Shown piece by piece: positions 32,262 through 44,900 of a DNA stretch of 64,000 nucleotides (its first letter is position 1; each line of letters starts with the position of its first letter). The position numbers and the translations under genes are program-made. The DNA is taken from positions 1,116,001 to 1,180,000 of the forward strand of contig NC_042510.1 of NCBI RefSeq assembly GCF_003054445.1. The letters run 5' to 3'. The notes beneath the pieces were generated by a model. The model was not told the origin of the DNA. It made no database searches and was given only the letters and a program-made list of their open reading frames with translations. This stretch comes from Pichia kudriavzevii. Its lineage: Eukaryota; Ascomycota; Pichiomycetes; Pichiales; Pichiaceae.

Positions 32262-35200
32262 ATGACGAGGAAATCAAGTAGGAACAGATCTACTGAATTG
32301 TCGGACCTTCCCTTTGACGAGGAGACAATTGCCCTTGCTGGGGGTGATATGCAGTTGCTTCGAAATGTGAGGTCGTTGTTCTCGCATATGAATGATGAAG
32401 AGTTGTGGCAATGTTTGGAAGACATCAAGAGCGGAATACTATCACCAGACCATCTACTTGACTTGATGAACCACAAGGATGAGGAGGAGCCTGACAGTGA
32501 ACCTGAGAGAGAAGGAATTATTGAGATTCATCATGATGATGGTGATGATGGTGATGATGGTGACAATGTGATTGATGGCAGCGATGCCAACAATGGGCGA
32601 GAGAAGGATACTGAAATAGAAAGAGAGATCAGTATTGATTTGGAGTTGAGTAACAATTTCTTCAATCCATATAAGTTTCATGATGCACTATTTAAGACGT
32701 TGCGAATATGTAAACCCGATGATTATGATGATCGAATAAAGAATTTATTCGTATGCTTGGCAGCACTATGTGATCCATATACACAGCCATCTTCAACTGG
32801 TGAACGAAACGAAATGATTTTAAGCGCTGATCTTGTTACCGATATTATCATCGGCATAATGTATCCAAGTTATGAGATTGATGATAATGGGATAGGGGTA
32901 TTCAATATGGGTTACGATCTAGGAAAAATAATTATCAGGATAATGAATGTCTTAAATGCAGATGATGAAAATGTTCTAATGTACATCAAAAACGATGAAA
33001 ACAACTGGATTAAAGAGTTGAGTAAATGGATACCGAGAAATACTTTCTCAAATATTGTTAATATTGCAAGTGACTATCACCACTTGAATTTACTTTATAC
33101 TATATTAACTGCAAGTTTACTAATCATCCATAAGCTTTACTCAGAATTAGGCAATATTTGTTTAAATCCATTTCTTTCACTATATTTGCAGATTTGGAAA
33201 AACTTGACAAGAATTATTTATATGGGTATTGAAATTGACAGAAGAGATGAGGAGAATGGGTTCCCCGGTTATCCCGAAGTAATCAGATATGTAATTAAGG
33301 GATCGTCAGCTGTTAGATCGATGATTTCAATTATTTTGAATGACGACTTTGATAGAAGAGTGCATGACCTAAGGCACGAATCATTGATCAACTTCATGAG
33401 ACCTTGGGGTCGTAAATTTACAAATGGCTCAATCAATAGGGATATTCGAATTTTTGTTGCTGCTCTGCTTGGATTAGGCTCAGAATTGGACAACGTGACT
33501 GAGTTATTGTTCAATTTTGACCCTGAGGATAGATATGACGAGGATATCAAATATATGTTTGAAATGGAATTGGAAGATATGCATATTGATGAGAAAAACT
33601 TGAATGGTGAATATAATATCAAACACAAAGAAAACATCAAAAAATATCTGGGAATGAACAACTATTTGGAGATTGAACGACACGGAGATCCGTCTGACAG
33701 AAGTGATGATAGCTCTGGCGCTTATAATGAAAATGGTGAAAATGACAGTAATGTTAGAGAGATAAATCCGCATTCGAATTTTGATCTACATCCCGACTGC
33801 GAATGTAATTTCGAAGATTTTGAGAGCGATTATGAAGATTATGAAGATGACCAAGAAGATGATCATGCAGTAAATGATGCGGTTGAGTTGAGTGATGCCA
33901 ATGCAACGATGGAGCGATTAGCATCGTTAAATCTAAATAGTTTGGATTCGGATACCATTAAAGATTTACATCTAGAAGTTGTTCGAAATATCAATAACGG
34001 ACCAGCAGCAATCAGGTCCATAAATAATGATGAATTTGATTCCAAGGGTAGAGATTGGAGAGACATACCTCGTGGTGATAATAATATACTAAGTAGAGAG
34101 TTTATCAATTTGTTGAAAATATCAATCAATGATACGAATATTTTTATTACATCAATTGGTAATTTAATTAATGCAATCGGTAGGATGAGGGAGGAAACGC
34201 TCGATTCAAACACTTGTGAAAAAATCATTAGGAGTGTTGCATGGGTTGTTCAATACGAGCATGAATCATCATTGATGACAGAAGATGAAGTAACGAAACA
34301 TAACAATGATGACTCGATCAATGCAGATAAAATCTACAATTACCTGAAGGAGGATGACAATTTCATTAAGATGATTGAGTTCAATCCATCGTCCTCATTT
34401 TCAATCATTGATGAGTTACTGATGGCAAAGGGCTATAGACGTGTACTAATTTGGTTTCTAACACACTTACCATTGAACCAGTGGCTAATTAACTATTTTC
34501 ATGACTTACTAGTGGGACTAAGAGGAGAGGTACAGGATTCTCAATCGAGGTTCAAGTTTAGTCGGGTTGGGCCATTGATATTAAGTGAAGTTGAAAAATC
34601 CATGTTATTACATGAATTTTTATCGAATGCAGTAATCTACCTCTCACGTGGCTCGTCATACGAATTCGAAGATATTATTTATAACCAGTTGGAGCTAGAA
34701 AAATCCAAAGATGACAATGTGTCTTCGTATATAACCAGCAGATCCAATGCTCAAAAGCTAATCAAAATGATTTGCCTAATGTTGAAGTCTTTAGAGAAGC
34801 ATAAAATCCTAAGGCCTGGAGATGATGAATATAGAATTGAGATTCAAACGTTGCTGGTGCAGTGGGTTGGTGTTGGATTTGTACCTGAAGCAAGAGAATT
34901 GTTTTTCAAGTATCAGAAGTGTGAGGACATCAAGGATGGAGAAATCAATGATACAAATGAAAGTCAGGCTGAAAACGAAGATGAACTCATTCAGAATGAA
35001 ATCAAAAATCTACGAAATAATTTACCAGATGAGAAACTATCTAGCGTTTTAACAAGAAGTAAGCTGCACATTTTACTATCGAATTTGACAACATTTAAAA
35101 AACTCGACATATTTATGATACTGTTGAACATGTCGTCATTCTACACTTCAAGAAAGGATAGATGTGTAAATTTCATCAGTGATTTAAATGTGTTTAATCC

Positions 35201-35531
35201 ACAGTATGATACAAGAGAAGAAATTGAGTTAGCATGTAATGCGTTATTTTTACCATTGTATATTGCCATTATTGAGGGTGATGTTCAAATTATTATAGAA
35301 ATAGGGATTGCGTCGCATTTACTCGACGTTGAAGATATAGACAATGCAAGGGAGATGATCACCATCTATCTAAACAGTTTAATGGATGGTAAGAATAATG
35401 ATATGGATTTCTTTCGTGAACATTTTTTAACGGCCATGGGGGGTGTAGAGGATCTACTTGGTGGAGTTAATGAAGATGGGGATACTAAGAAGAAGAAGAA
35501 AAAGAAAAAGAAAAAGAAGGGGAAGAAATGA
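32262..35531 (+). CDS. Conserved-looking helical protein of unknown function
   Basis: Predicted 1089 residues; I do not recognise it. The frame runs 13 codons upstream to a GTG, and the first ATG (32262) is taken as start. The N-terminus carries a short helical motif (SHMNDEELWQCLEDIKSG) and then an Asp/His-rich stretch. Residues ~120-450 and ~620-1070 are mostly alternating hydrophobic helices, suggesting an alpha-solenoid. They flank a very acidic linker around residues 500-540. The best-ordered segment looks to be ESLINFMRPWGRKFTNGS with DIRIFVAALLGLG after it. There is no signal peptide, no clear transmembrane segment and no catalytic motif. It ends in an 11-Lys run and GKK coded by AAG/AAA repeats. 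A scaffold role is a guess only. Confidence 0.85.
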   Translation: MTRKSSRNRSTELSDLPFDEETIALAGGDMQLLRNVRSLFSHMNDEELWQCLEDIKSGILSPDHLLDLMNHKDEEEPDSEPEREGIIEIHHDDGDDGDDGDNVIDGSDANNGREKDTEIEREISIDLELSNNFFNPYKFHDALFKTLRICKPDDYDDRIKNLFVCLAALCDPYTQPSSTGERNEMILSADLVTDIIIGIMYPSYEIDDNGIGVFNMGYDLGKIIIRIMNVLNADDENVLMYIKNDENNWIKELSKWIPRNTFSNIVNIASDYHHLNLLYTILTASLLIIHKLYSELGNICLNPFLSLYLQIWKNLTRIIYMGIEIDRRDEENGFPGYPEVIRYVIKGSSAVRSMISIILNDDFDRRVHDLRHESLINFMRPWGRKFTNGSINRDIRIFVAALLGLGSELDNVTELLFNFDPEDRYDEDIKYMFEMELEDMHIDEKNLNGEYNIKHKENIKKYLGMNNYLEIERHGDPSDRSDDSSGAYNENGENDSNVREINPHSNFDLHPDCECNFEDFESDYEDYEDDQEDDHAVNDAVELSDANATMERLASLNLNSLDSDTIKDLHLEVVRNINNGPAAIRSINNDEFDSKGRDWRDIPRGDNNILSREFINLLKISINDTNIFITSIGNLINAIGRMREETLDSNTCEKIIRSVAWVVQYEHESSLMTEDEVTKHNNDDSINADKIYNYLKEDDNFIKMIEFNPSSSFSIIDELLMAKGYRRVLIWFLTHLPLNQWLINYFHDLLVGLRGEVQDSQSRFKFSRVGPLILSEVEKSMLLHEFLSNAVIYLSRGSSYEFEDIIYNQLELEKSKDDNVSSYITSRSNAQKLIKMICLMLKSLEKHKILRPGDDEYRIEIQTLLVQWVGVGFVPEARELFFKYQKCEDIKDGEINDTNESQAENEDELIQNEIKNLRNNLPDEKLSSVLTRSKLHILLSNLTTFKKLDIFMILLNMSSFYTSRKDRCVNFISDLNVFNPQYDTREEIELACNALFLPLYIAIIEGDVQIIIEIGIASHLLDVEDIDNAREMITIYLNSLMDGKNNDMDFFREHFLTAMGGVEDLLGGVNEDGDTKKKKKKKKKKKGKK

Positions 35532-36297
35532 CTCTTTTTATCAGTGTGTTTTCGTAGTTCATACTGTCGATGAATAGATTTGTATAATCAGTGGTTTGTA
35601 TAATAATAGAAGATATTCAGATCTTGGTATATGAAACAACCAAGAAAACCTTCTCTTGAAAGAGGTCAAAAGAAGCCTGTTTTGATTTTATTTTCTTGTT
35701 TGTTTCTTCTTAACATTCATCAAAAAAGAATCAGTTATTAAGGGTCAAGCGATACACAACAACATTAGCTGCTGTTGTGTTGTGTTACGAGTGTAAGTGA
35801 TAAGGACATCGGCACTAAAACAAGTCAAGGCAATGATGTCCAAAACAAATTCACCTAGCCATAGTTAAATCCAGTTAAAGATTTGCAAAAATGCATTAAT
35901 GGCTAAGAATAATAGCTGTTTGTCATTTGAATTAGTGTCTTAACGTAAATACAGCAAACATCATGTACGACTCATGCAAATGGATCCAACTACAGAAAGG
36001 GAAAATGTTAAAAACGTAAAAAAAAGACATTTTGAGCACGTGACACACACACAAATAAATGCACAGACACGTGACATGGCCTTTTATTTTCTGCCCCTCT
36101 TCTCCCCCCCCTTTATGATGAATGTGGATAAGCAGTGCGATTTGGTACACTAAAAATCAAAAAGTTGGAGAGAGGAGAAAAAAAAAGACAGAAAAAAAAA
36201 AAACACGAAAGATCAAGACCAAACAAGATGCAAGACGCCAACTATTTCTGGAGATAATAAATTGGTTTCCTTTTTTTCAAACGGAACGTGATTGAAT
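35532..36297. promoter_or_regulatory. UBX4 upstream region with twin CACGTGAC sites
   Basis: No gene. Two identical CACGTGAC octamers (36037-36044 and 36068-36075) lie 31 bp apart, about three helical turns, 220-260 bp before the UBX4 start. The complement GTCACGTG fits the Cbf1 site RTCACRTG. A CA-rich and an A-rich stretch follow. Confidence 0.5.
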
Positions 36298-37659
36298 ATG
36301 CCTACAGTGAATCTAGCGAGTGGGTTTAGGACTTACCGGACAAATGTCAATGCAGGGACAATCATGTCCAATGTACTTGAAGAAGGATGTAAACATTTTC
36401 AACTTAGCCAAGGGCGAAAGTACAAGTTAATGCATAATGACAAAAGAGTTGATGAGTCTGTTCCATACAGACTAAGCAATCTTCCACAGGGTGCTACATT
36501 GGCAATTGAGCCGAGCGACGAAGACAATGGCGACCAGGATGGCCATGAGGAGAGACAGGAGGTGATTATCAGGGGCCATGTCTGTGGCGAGACTGTTGTT
36601 AAGAAGTACAAGAACAAGGAGACGCTACGGGATGTAGTCTATGGAATCATGAGGGATGCTCAAAAGGAGGGTGATGTGGTTGATGTGCAAGTGCTGATGA
36701 AGGTCATCTCTGGAGATTCACTTCATCAGAAGTTGAAAGATGTGGGTATTATTTCAGGCAATCACAGTCTCCGTATTAGGGTTAGAGAAATCATCAAGAG
36801 TGATACAGCACCCGAAGGAGAGATGGATGAAGACCAAAGCGAGAACTTAGAGGAAAACAATGACAATAATAATGGTACAGTTGAGGGTGTCGGTGATGTA
36901 GTCACGGGAGAGACACTAGTGTATATCCCCCAAAGTGAAGGTTCTGCAAAGTTTAAATCTAGACTGGCCCGAGATGTAGCCCCAGATGGAGACACCGATA
37001 CAGAATCGGATGGGTCACCTGAGATGAGTTTATCACAGTTGCAGAAGTATCGGGAGATGCTCCAACGACAATACAGCGAGCAGCCATTGATGACGAGGGC
37101 GATGAGAGAGAAGTCTCTCTTGGAGAAGGAGAAGGAGAAGGAGAAGGAGAGGGCGCAATACTACAGGCCTGTATGTGAGATGAGAATCAAATTCCCGAAC
37201 AATGAGGTTGTGCAAATAACAATAGACAAGAATAAAACCTTAGGCGACTTGGCCCGTACATTTGAGGAGCATGTATTGAGAGATGAATTGTTTCGGCATC
37301 TGCAAGCATCCAACAATGGCACACAGATATATTACATGGTATACTTGGCCAGGCCATTTCAGTGTATTCTACATCAGGATGCAGATTTGCAACAGAGTAT
37401 TGCGAGCTTGCAGCTCGGAAATAGAGTCTCACTTTTTTTCAAAGTTGACCCCCAATACAGAGACTATGTTGATACCAGCAAGGGATATCTCAAGGAGGGT
37501 ATATCTCAGGTGACAAAGACGGGAATGCATCACCGAGGAACGATAGATCCGAAGGAGTTAGAGTTGGAGGAGTTGGACATCACACACAATGGTGGGGGTT
37601 CAGCTTCTAGCAAAAAAATGAAGAAAGTTCCCGCTTGGATGAAGCTATCTAGGAGATAG
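36298..37659 (+). CDS. UBX4: UBX-domain protein Ubx4 (TUG/ASPL type)
   Basis: Predicted 453 residues (S. cerevisiae Ubx4 416). It is a cofactor of the AAA ATPase Cdc48 in ER-associated degradation and proteasome delivery. Residues ~2-74 form the N-terminal ubiquitin-like fold of TUG proteins (YKLMHNDKRVDESVPYRLSNLP). A second ubiquitin-like segment follows at ~88-162, then an acidic linker, a Lys/Glu coiled stretch (~265-287) and a UBX domain at ~290-385 (EMRIKFPNNEVVQITI...LGDL). The C-terminus KVPAWMKL matches the KxPxWxKL ending of the family. The frame's first start-like codon is TTG at 36292; the ATG at 36298 is used. Confidence 0.88.
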   Translation: MPTVNLASGFRTYRTNVNAGTIMSNVLEEGCKHFQLSQGRKYKLMHNDKRVDESVPYRLSNLPQGATLAIEPSDEDNGDQDGHEERQEVIIRGHVCGETVVKKYKNKETLRDVVYGIMRDAQKEGDVVDVQVLMKVISGDSLHQKLKDVGIISGNHSLRIRVREIIKSDTAPEGEMDEDQSENLEENNDNNNGTVEGVGDVVTGETLVYIPQSEGSAKFKSRLARDVAPDGDTDTESDGSPEMSLSQLQKYREMLQRQYSEQPLMTRAMREKSLLEKEKEKEKERAQYYRPVCEMRIKFPNNEVVQITIDKNKTLGDLARTFEEHVLRDELFRHLQASNNGTQIYYMVYLARPFQCILHQDADLQQSIASLQLGNRVSLFFKVDPQYRDYVDTSKGYLKEGISQVTKTGMHHRGTIDPKELELEELDITHNGGGSASSKKMKKVPAWMKLSRR

Positions 37660-38930
37660 TCCAGAACACAATCAATGGAGTGTGCCTGGCGTATATAATG
37701 TGATCAATGTATACGGTGTGTATGGTATAACGTATACAGTACCTCGGTTGTATAAGCTCTAGACATGGCATGGAAAAGTCTTGGCTTGTCAGAGAAGACG
37801 TCTGGGCTTGACAGAATCTGCCGGGACTTTGCCGATGCCGCTGATTCTTCTCGGATCTTCTCTGAACTATTCTCCGTGACTTTTAACAGCTTCGTTTGAT
37901 TTCCGCGACGGTTTTTTTTCTCTCCTTATGGAGAAGGAGAATGGATGGATCGGCAGGGCACCGCCTATGGAATTTTTTTAGGTGAGTTTACATCCACTAA
38001 CCTATGCATGGACTATTTTTGGCTATTTTTGTTGAGAGCATCATGTATATCTCCATGTATACTCCAACATTATGCGACATGTATGTGTGTAGAAGCAATT
38101 GAGCAACTAAAAAGTTGCAACAATACCTATGAGAGATACGCCAGTTTTTTCTATCCAGTGAAAGAGAGCACTATTTTATAGACTATACTATAGTATCATC
38201 ATGTGATAATTGTTTGTAGGTCACATTCATGCAAGTTTTGTTACAAAGGTATATAATATCGGCCCATTAGGTTGTTATGAAGAAGTGAAAAGTTTTCTTT
38301 CTTTATTGTTGTCTTCTTCCCGAAGTTTCTTCTAGAAACAAAAAAAAAGAAACGCGAGCGTGCATGAATACATATGCACAGACATGCAGAGCATGCAGAG
38401 GCATGCAGAGGCATGCACGATCATGTACAGAAAGTATTTGGCCAAATTAAGCTTTCCCGATTATTTCAGATCCAGGGGGTTCAAATCTTTTACAAAAAAT
38501 ATTTCCTAAAATAGGCGTATGGATATTAGCTTGAAAGGAGAATACTAGAAATAGGTTAGAGTCTTAATTTTAGCATGAAAAAGTGGAACAAATTGCATTA
38601 GCCAGTCTATTACAAATGCATCTCTGATCAAGGTCTGTAGATGTTTTTCTTATTTCGGCAATAGGAAAAGGTCTTAGAGAGCAAATTTTCAATTAAGTAC
38701 TAACACGGACTTTATGTCGGTAATAGCACACGTTCCAACATCATTGAAAAATCCTGACATTCATGCATGTCTTGAAAAGAAACATCCGCTGAGATGGAAC
38801 TACATATAAAGGATGCCAATGTACGTCGAATCATCGGACAGTAGACTTCTCTTATCCCCCCTTGTACATTTTCATTTTTCCTTTTTCCTTTCTCCTTTCT
38901 ATAACAAGAAACGACTTCATTAGTTAAAGG
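37660..38930. other. Adhesin upstream region with GCATGC-rich repeats
   Basis: No gene. At 1.27 kb it is one of the longest promoters here, as is usual for adhesin genes. Around 38380-38425 short GCATGCAGAG-like units are repeated four times, each containing the palindrome GCATGC. CT-rich sequence just before the start (38855-38900) is typical of a yeast 5' UTR. Confidence 0.55.
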
Positions 38931-41900
38931 ATGAAATTCACGCCTTTATCATTATTGGTGTCAGCCTTATCTTGTGCAGGTACTGCTTTGGCAGACTTCC
39001 AAGGTAAGCTCATTGCTCAAAATGAAGGTTGTGATATTAAAAATATCAAATCTGTCAATGGGTTTTCCGCTAATATCTACTCTTACACTTATAGTGATAT
39101 GTCGGATTACTCAAATACAGCTTATTTCCAGAATGGTTTCACCCAAGCTGGTTTAATCACTACTATTGCCAATGTTCCAGATGCTCAATTCGATAACAAT
39201 CAAGGTTTCGAAGTCTCCACCACTGGTGAGCTCTGGGGTGTTAATATTCCAATTACCAATTTTGCTCTTGATTTATCTGGTTACTTTTATGGTATGTGCC
39301 ACCCATGTCTTATATTCTTTCGCCAATACCCCCCTTTCATTCTTGCTCTCTGTTCAAATTACTAACACGACCCTCTCCAATTCCAATTTAATTTAATTTA
39401 GCTGAAACAACAGGTATCTATGAATTCCAAGTTATTAATGTTGATGAATCTGCCATGATCTGGTTAGGTACTGGTGGATTTGATTGTTGTAACCCACAGA
39501 TGAGTCAGTTGGGTTCTCCAAGTAATGCTGTTCTTTTTGCTACAAAGTCTGAACAAGATGTTCAAAAATCTTATGTTTATCTTGAAGGTGGTAATTTATA
39601 CCCAATCAGAATTGCATACATTAACGCTGTTTCCGATTCGGCACTTTCGTTCAACATTGTTACTCCATCTGGTTCCAATGCAGACTTGTCTTCATTGGTT
39701 TATCAATTAGATGGCGCTACTGCTGGTATGCAATGTACTAAGGTTACTGCTTCCACTACCCTTGGATCAACCACTGTCTATGTCACTAATGTTCCTCAAG
39801 GTTCGACTTATCATGTTCCAGTGACGATAACTTCCTCCGGCAGTGCAGTTATTGTCGATGAAGCACAAGTTGGTATTGTTTCTATGGTCGATACTTTGAG
39901 TATCACATCCACCAAAACCTGGTCCGAGTCAACGACTTCCACCACAACCATAACAACAGCTTTCACTTCCAGTGATGGCCAAGTTTACGGTGAAAACCTT
40001 GTTGAAGTCTTTGTTCCTCCTCTCCCAACTATCACCACCACTTGGACTGGAAATTTTGTCAATAGTGTTAAAACTACCATGCCAATCACCTTAACTGACG
40101 GTTCGGTTGTGACCACCGAGGTTGTTCTCGTTGAAGAGCCTCCTCTCTCAACTACTTACAGTGCTTGGGATAAAACTTCTTACCTAACTACCACTGTGGA
40201 GACCACATTGGCATGGGGTCCAAGTACTACCTATGTTGAAGTTTTTGGTCCTGCTCTTTCAACTACATCCACATGGGGTTCTGGAGTTTCCACTGAAACT
40301 GTTACAACTCAAGCTGTTATTACTGATGATGACAATACCATTACTACCTCTTATGTTGAAATCATCTTACCTGGCCTAACTAGAACAACCAGTGAATGGA
40401 CTGCTTATTCTACTGCAACATCTTATTGGACAACCACTATTGATGGTAAGGAACAAGTTACCGGAGAAGTTATTGTTTACCAACCACCAAGAGAAACCAT
40501 TTACACCTGGGATTCAGCTAATCCATGGCCTCACACTTCTACCTCTAGTAATGCGGTTGTTACCGAATCCGACGGTAGTGTCAAAACAGAAGACATTGTC
40601 TATGTTTATAGATCATTGTCCACCTCCTACACTTTTGGTACTGACACAACTTTCGCTACTTCTACTGTTACCACGACTATCAACGATAAGGCAACTACTT
40701 ATCTTGTAGTTGATGCACCAACTCCGTTCACTACCAAGGTCGTCGAGTCTAACACTTGGGGGACAGCCACTGAAATTGCTACTACTACCGATGCTAACGG
40801 TAACCCTGCAGTTGAAGAAATTCTTATCATCCCATCATATTCTCGTTCAATCTCCGAATGGAACAAATCTTATTCATCCTCTTACACCACTTGGTCTAAT
40901 TTAGGTTGGACTACCTCTACTTACGTTGTCGAATTTGCTCCATCCTACTCTACATCCATCTCTTACTGGTCTAGAACTTATGCAAGTACTGAAACCCTTG
41001 CTCTTACTTTAACTGATGGCCTAAGTGTTTACACCACCACCTATTATTATGCTCATGAACCACAAGTTTCTACTGTTACCGAAAATTGGAACAAACCATT
41101 CACCACCACTTACACCACATATGGTGTTATTTCTACCAATAATAAGCACTACACATCTTCTGAAATTATTGTTGAAATTCCATCTGACCCGGTTTCGTCT
41201 TGGACTACAACCACTTCTTACATCAGCGATTGTAATTCAGATGCAGTTACCTCAACAACTATTTCAACAACAACAATAAGTGGTGTTGAGACCTCGATTG
41301 GATATGAGTATGTTACAGCTCCTGCTCCTTCTTGTTACTTACCACCGGCTTCCACCGGTACCTTAACAACTTCATCTGTTACAGTCACAACTGATTGTTC
41401 CAGTACTGCAGTTACCTCCACTGTTGCAACCACCAATGCTAAGGGTTCTGCAACTACTTATGTTTTAGTGGAAACTCATTCACCTGCTCCATCCTGCGCA
41501 AAGCCATCAGGCGTTGCTCCAGAACATCACACTGTTACTGTTACAACTGATTGTTTATCGACAACTATATCTTCTACCGTCACTACTACTGATTCTGCCG
41601 GTAAGCCAACCACATACGTTGATATTGAAGTTCACTCACCAGCAGCATCATGTGCAACCTTGTCCACCTCGACCATGACTGTTTCTACAGACTGTTCATC
41701 TACCGTTGTCACATCCACTGTTACTTCATCGAACTCTGCAGGTGTTGCAACCACATACGTTGTCGTTGAGACCCACAAGCCAGCAGCATCCTGTGCAACC
41801 TTGTCCACCTCAACTGTCACTGTTTCTACAGACTGTTCATCTACCGTTGTCACATCCACTGTTACTTCATCGAACTCTGCAGGTGTTGCAACCACATACG

Positions 41901-44900
41901 TTGTCGTTGAGACCCACAAGCCAGCAGCATCCTGTGCAACCTTGTCCACCTCAACTGTCACTGTTTCTACAGACTGTTCATCTACCGTTGTCACATCCAC
42001 TGTTACTTCATCGAACTCTGCAGGTGTTGCAACCACATACGTTGTCGTTGAGACCCACAAGCCAGCAGCATCCTGTGCAACCTTGTCCACCTCGACCGTG
42101 ACTGTTTCTACAGACTGTTCATCTACCGTTGTCACATCCACTGTTACTTCATCGAACTCTGCAGGTGTTGCAACCACATACGTTGTCGTTGAGACCCACA
42201 AGCCAGCAGCATCCTGTGCAACCTTGTCCACCTCGACTACTGTTATTACTACAGATTGTGAATCAACTACTGCAACATCTACTGTTGCAACCACCAACTC
42301 TCAAGGTGCATCGACCACTTACGTTGTTGTAGAGAAACACGTTCCAGCAGAATCATGTGTTCCACTAAGAACAACTACGTCTACCGTCACTACTGATTGT
42401 TTATCAACTACTTTGACATCCACATTAAAGACTACTAACGCAGCAGGTGTAACATCTACTTACGTTGTCGTTGAAAAACACGTTCCAAATCCAACATGTG
42501 CTAAAACTTCGGGCGTTGCTCCAAACCATCACACTGTTACTGTTACAACTGATTGTTTATCGACAACTATATCTTCTACCGTCACTACTACTGATTCTGC
42601 CGGTAAGCCAACCACATACGTTGATATTGAAGTTCACTCACCAGCAGCATCATGTGCAACCTTGTCCACCTCAACTGTCACTGTTTCTACAGACTGTTCA
42701 TCTACCGTTGTCACATCCACTGTTGCTACTACTGATGCACAAGGATCTGCTACTACATACGTTGTCGTTGAGACCCACAAGCCAGCAGCATCATGTGCAA
42801 CCTTGTCCACCTCGACCGTGACTGTTTCTACAGACTGTTCATCTACTGTTGTCACATCCACTGTTGCTACTACTGATGCACAAGGATCTGCTACTACATA
42901 CGTTGTCGTTGAGACCCACAAGCCAGCAGCATCATGTGCAACCTTGTCCACCTCGACCGTGACTGTTTCTACAGACTGTTCATCTACTGTTGTCACATCC
43001 ACTGTTGCTACTACTGATGCACAAGGATCTGCTACTACATACGTTGTTGTCGAAAGTCACTCACCAGCAGCATCATGTGCAACCTTGTCCACCTCAACTG
43101 TCACTGTTTCTACAGACTGTTCATCTACCGTTGTCACATCCACTGTTACTTCATCGAACTCTGCAGGTGTTGCAACCACATACGTTGTCGTTGAGACCCA
43201 CAAGCCAGCAGCATCCTGTGCAACCTTGTCCACCTCAACTGTCACTGTTTCTACAGACTGTTCATCTACTGTTGTCACATCCACTGTTGCTACTACTGAT
43301 GCACAAGGATCTGCTACTACATACGTTGTTGTCGAAAGTCACTCACCAGCTCCATCCTGTGAACCTTCCCAAGTCTCTACTACTACATCCTATGTTTCCA
43401 CTTGTGGCGACTCAAGTGTCTACACATCCAGTGTTACTACTACTGATGCAAACGGATCTAGTACTGTAAGTGGTATCGTGGTGGTTCAAACGCCAATTAG
43501 TTATTGTTTCTTGACTTCTATCGATCCAAGACACCAATATGTTACTGTTGAAACACCAGGTTCAAGATGTACTGTTGAAACTATTGAAGCGTACTCCACC
43601 GTTATTACTGTTTCTGGTGTTGCAGTTCCTACTGAAGCAGTTGTTATTGCTACTCCACCAGCGTCTTGTTACTCTACAGTAACATCTACATCTACCAATC
43701 CGTTATGCGCAAGTTCTGCTTACACAACTAGTGCCGGTACTACATTAGCTGATGGCTCAGTTTCCAGTGTCGTTGTTGTTGTTGAAGAAGTTCCAGGTAC
43801 ATTATGTTTCCCCGGTGCAATTACTACTACTGAAGTTGCTTATGACTGTGAATACACTGCATACACTACGAACGTTGCAACTACCGATGTATCAGGCAGA
43901 TATGTTAATGCCACCTTGGTTGTTGTTGAGACCCCAGCAGCATCATGTGCACAATTACCAACATTGTCCACAACTTTGGTGGCACCTGATTGTCAGTCAA
44001 CCAGTTTTGTGTCTTCTTATGTTTCGGTGAACTCATATGGTATTCCTATTACTGGTAGCTTAGTTGTTGTTGAGACCCCAGCAGCATCATGTGGTACTAC
44101 CCCTGTTCCTACAGCACCAGGTTCTACAGCACCAGGTTCTACCACCACAGCACCAGGTTCTACAGCACCAGGTTCTACCACCACAGCACCAGGTTCTACC
44201 ACTACCATTCCAGGATCTACTACCACTGTTCCAGCTTCTGACTGTGTTTCTACTACCTACACATCATACTCGTATGTTACCAACGCCAGTGGTGTTACTA
44301 CAGCTAGCTACTTAGTTGTTGTAGAAACTCCAGATGTTACCTGTGTCCCAAGAACATCCATCGATCCAAACCACACTTTACACGTGACAACTGAAGCAAG
44401 CGATTGCCAACCTGAAACTATTACCACCACCACTTCTACCACCAATGCATCCGGTATTGTTGTTATTTTCAGTGAAGTTATAGTTGAAACCCCAGCAGCA
44501 TCATGTGGAACTACCTCTGCTTCTACTGCGACAGCTTCTACTGCGACAGCTTCCACTGCACCAGTTTCCACTACTACCATTCCAGCTTCTGACTGTGGTT
44601 CTTCCAGTTACACTTCCACTTATGTGACTGTTGAGGGTGATGTTACTGTCACTGGTGACTTAGTTGTTGTTGAAACTCCAGATGCGACCTGTCAACCAGG
44701 TTACACTTCTACTGCACATGTTACCAGTACCTCTACTGTTACATGCCATAAATGTGATCACAAGACTTACAATACTGAAATTACCACAGTTACTGATGGT
44801 ATTACAGTTACCACTACTGTTTGTATTGAACAAACCCCTGCATCTGATAATACTCCTACCACATTAGAAACCAAGACCGCTCAACCAACAGGCACTACCA

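Noticed and set aside
41632-43284. Long minus-strand open frames (up to 221 codons) opposite the adhesin repeats
   Set aside because: They arise because the repeat unit is Thr/Ser/Val-biased and a multiple of three long, so its complement stays open. Their product is itself a repeat with no start context or known motif.
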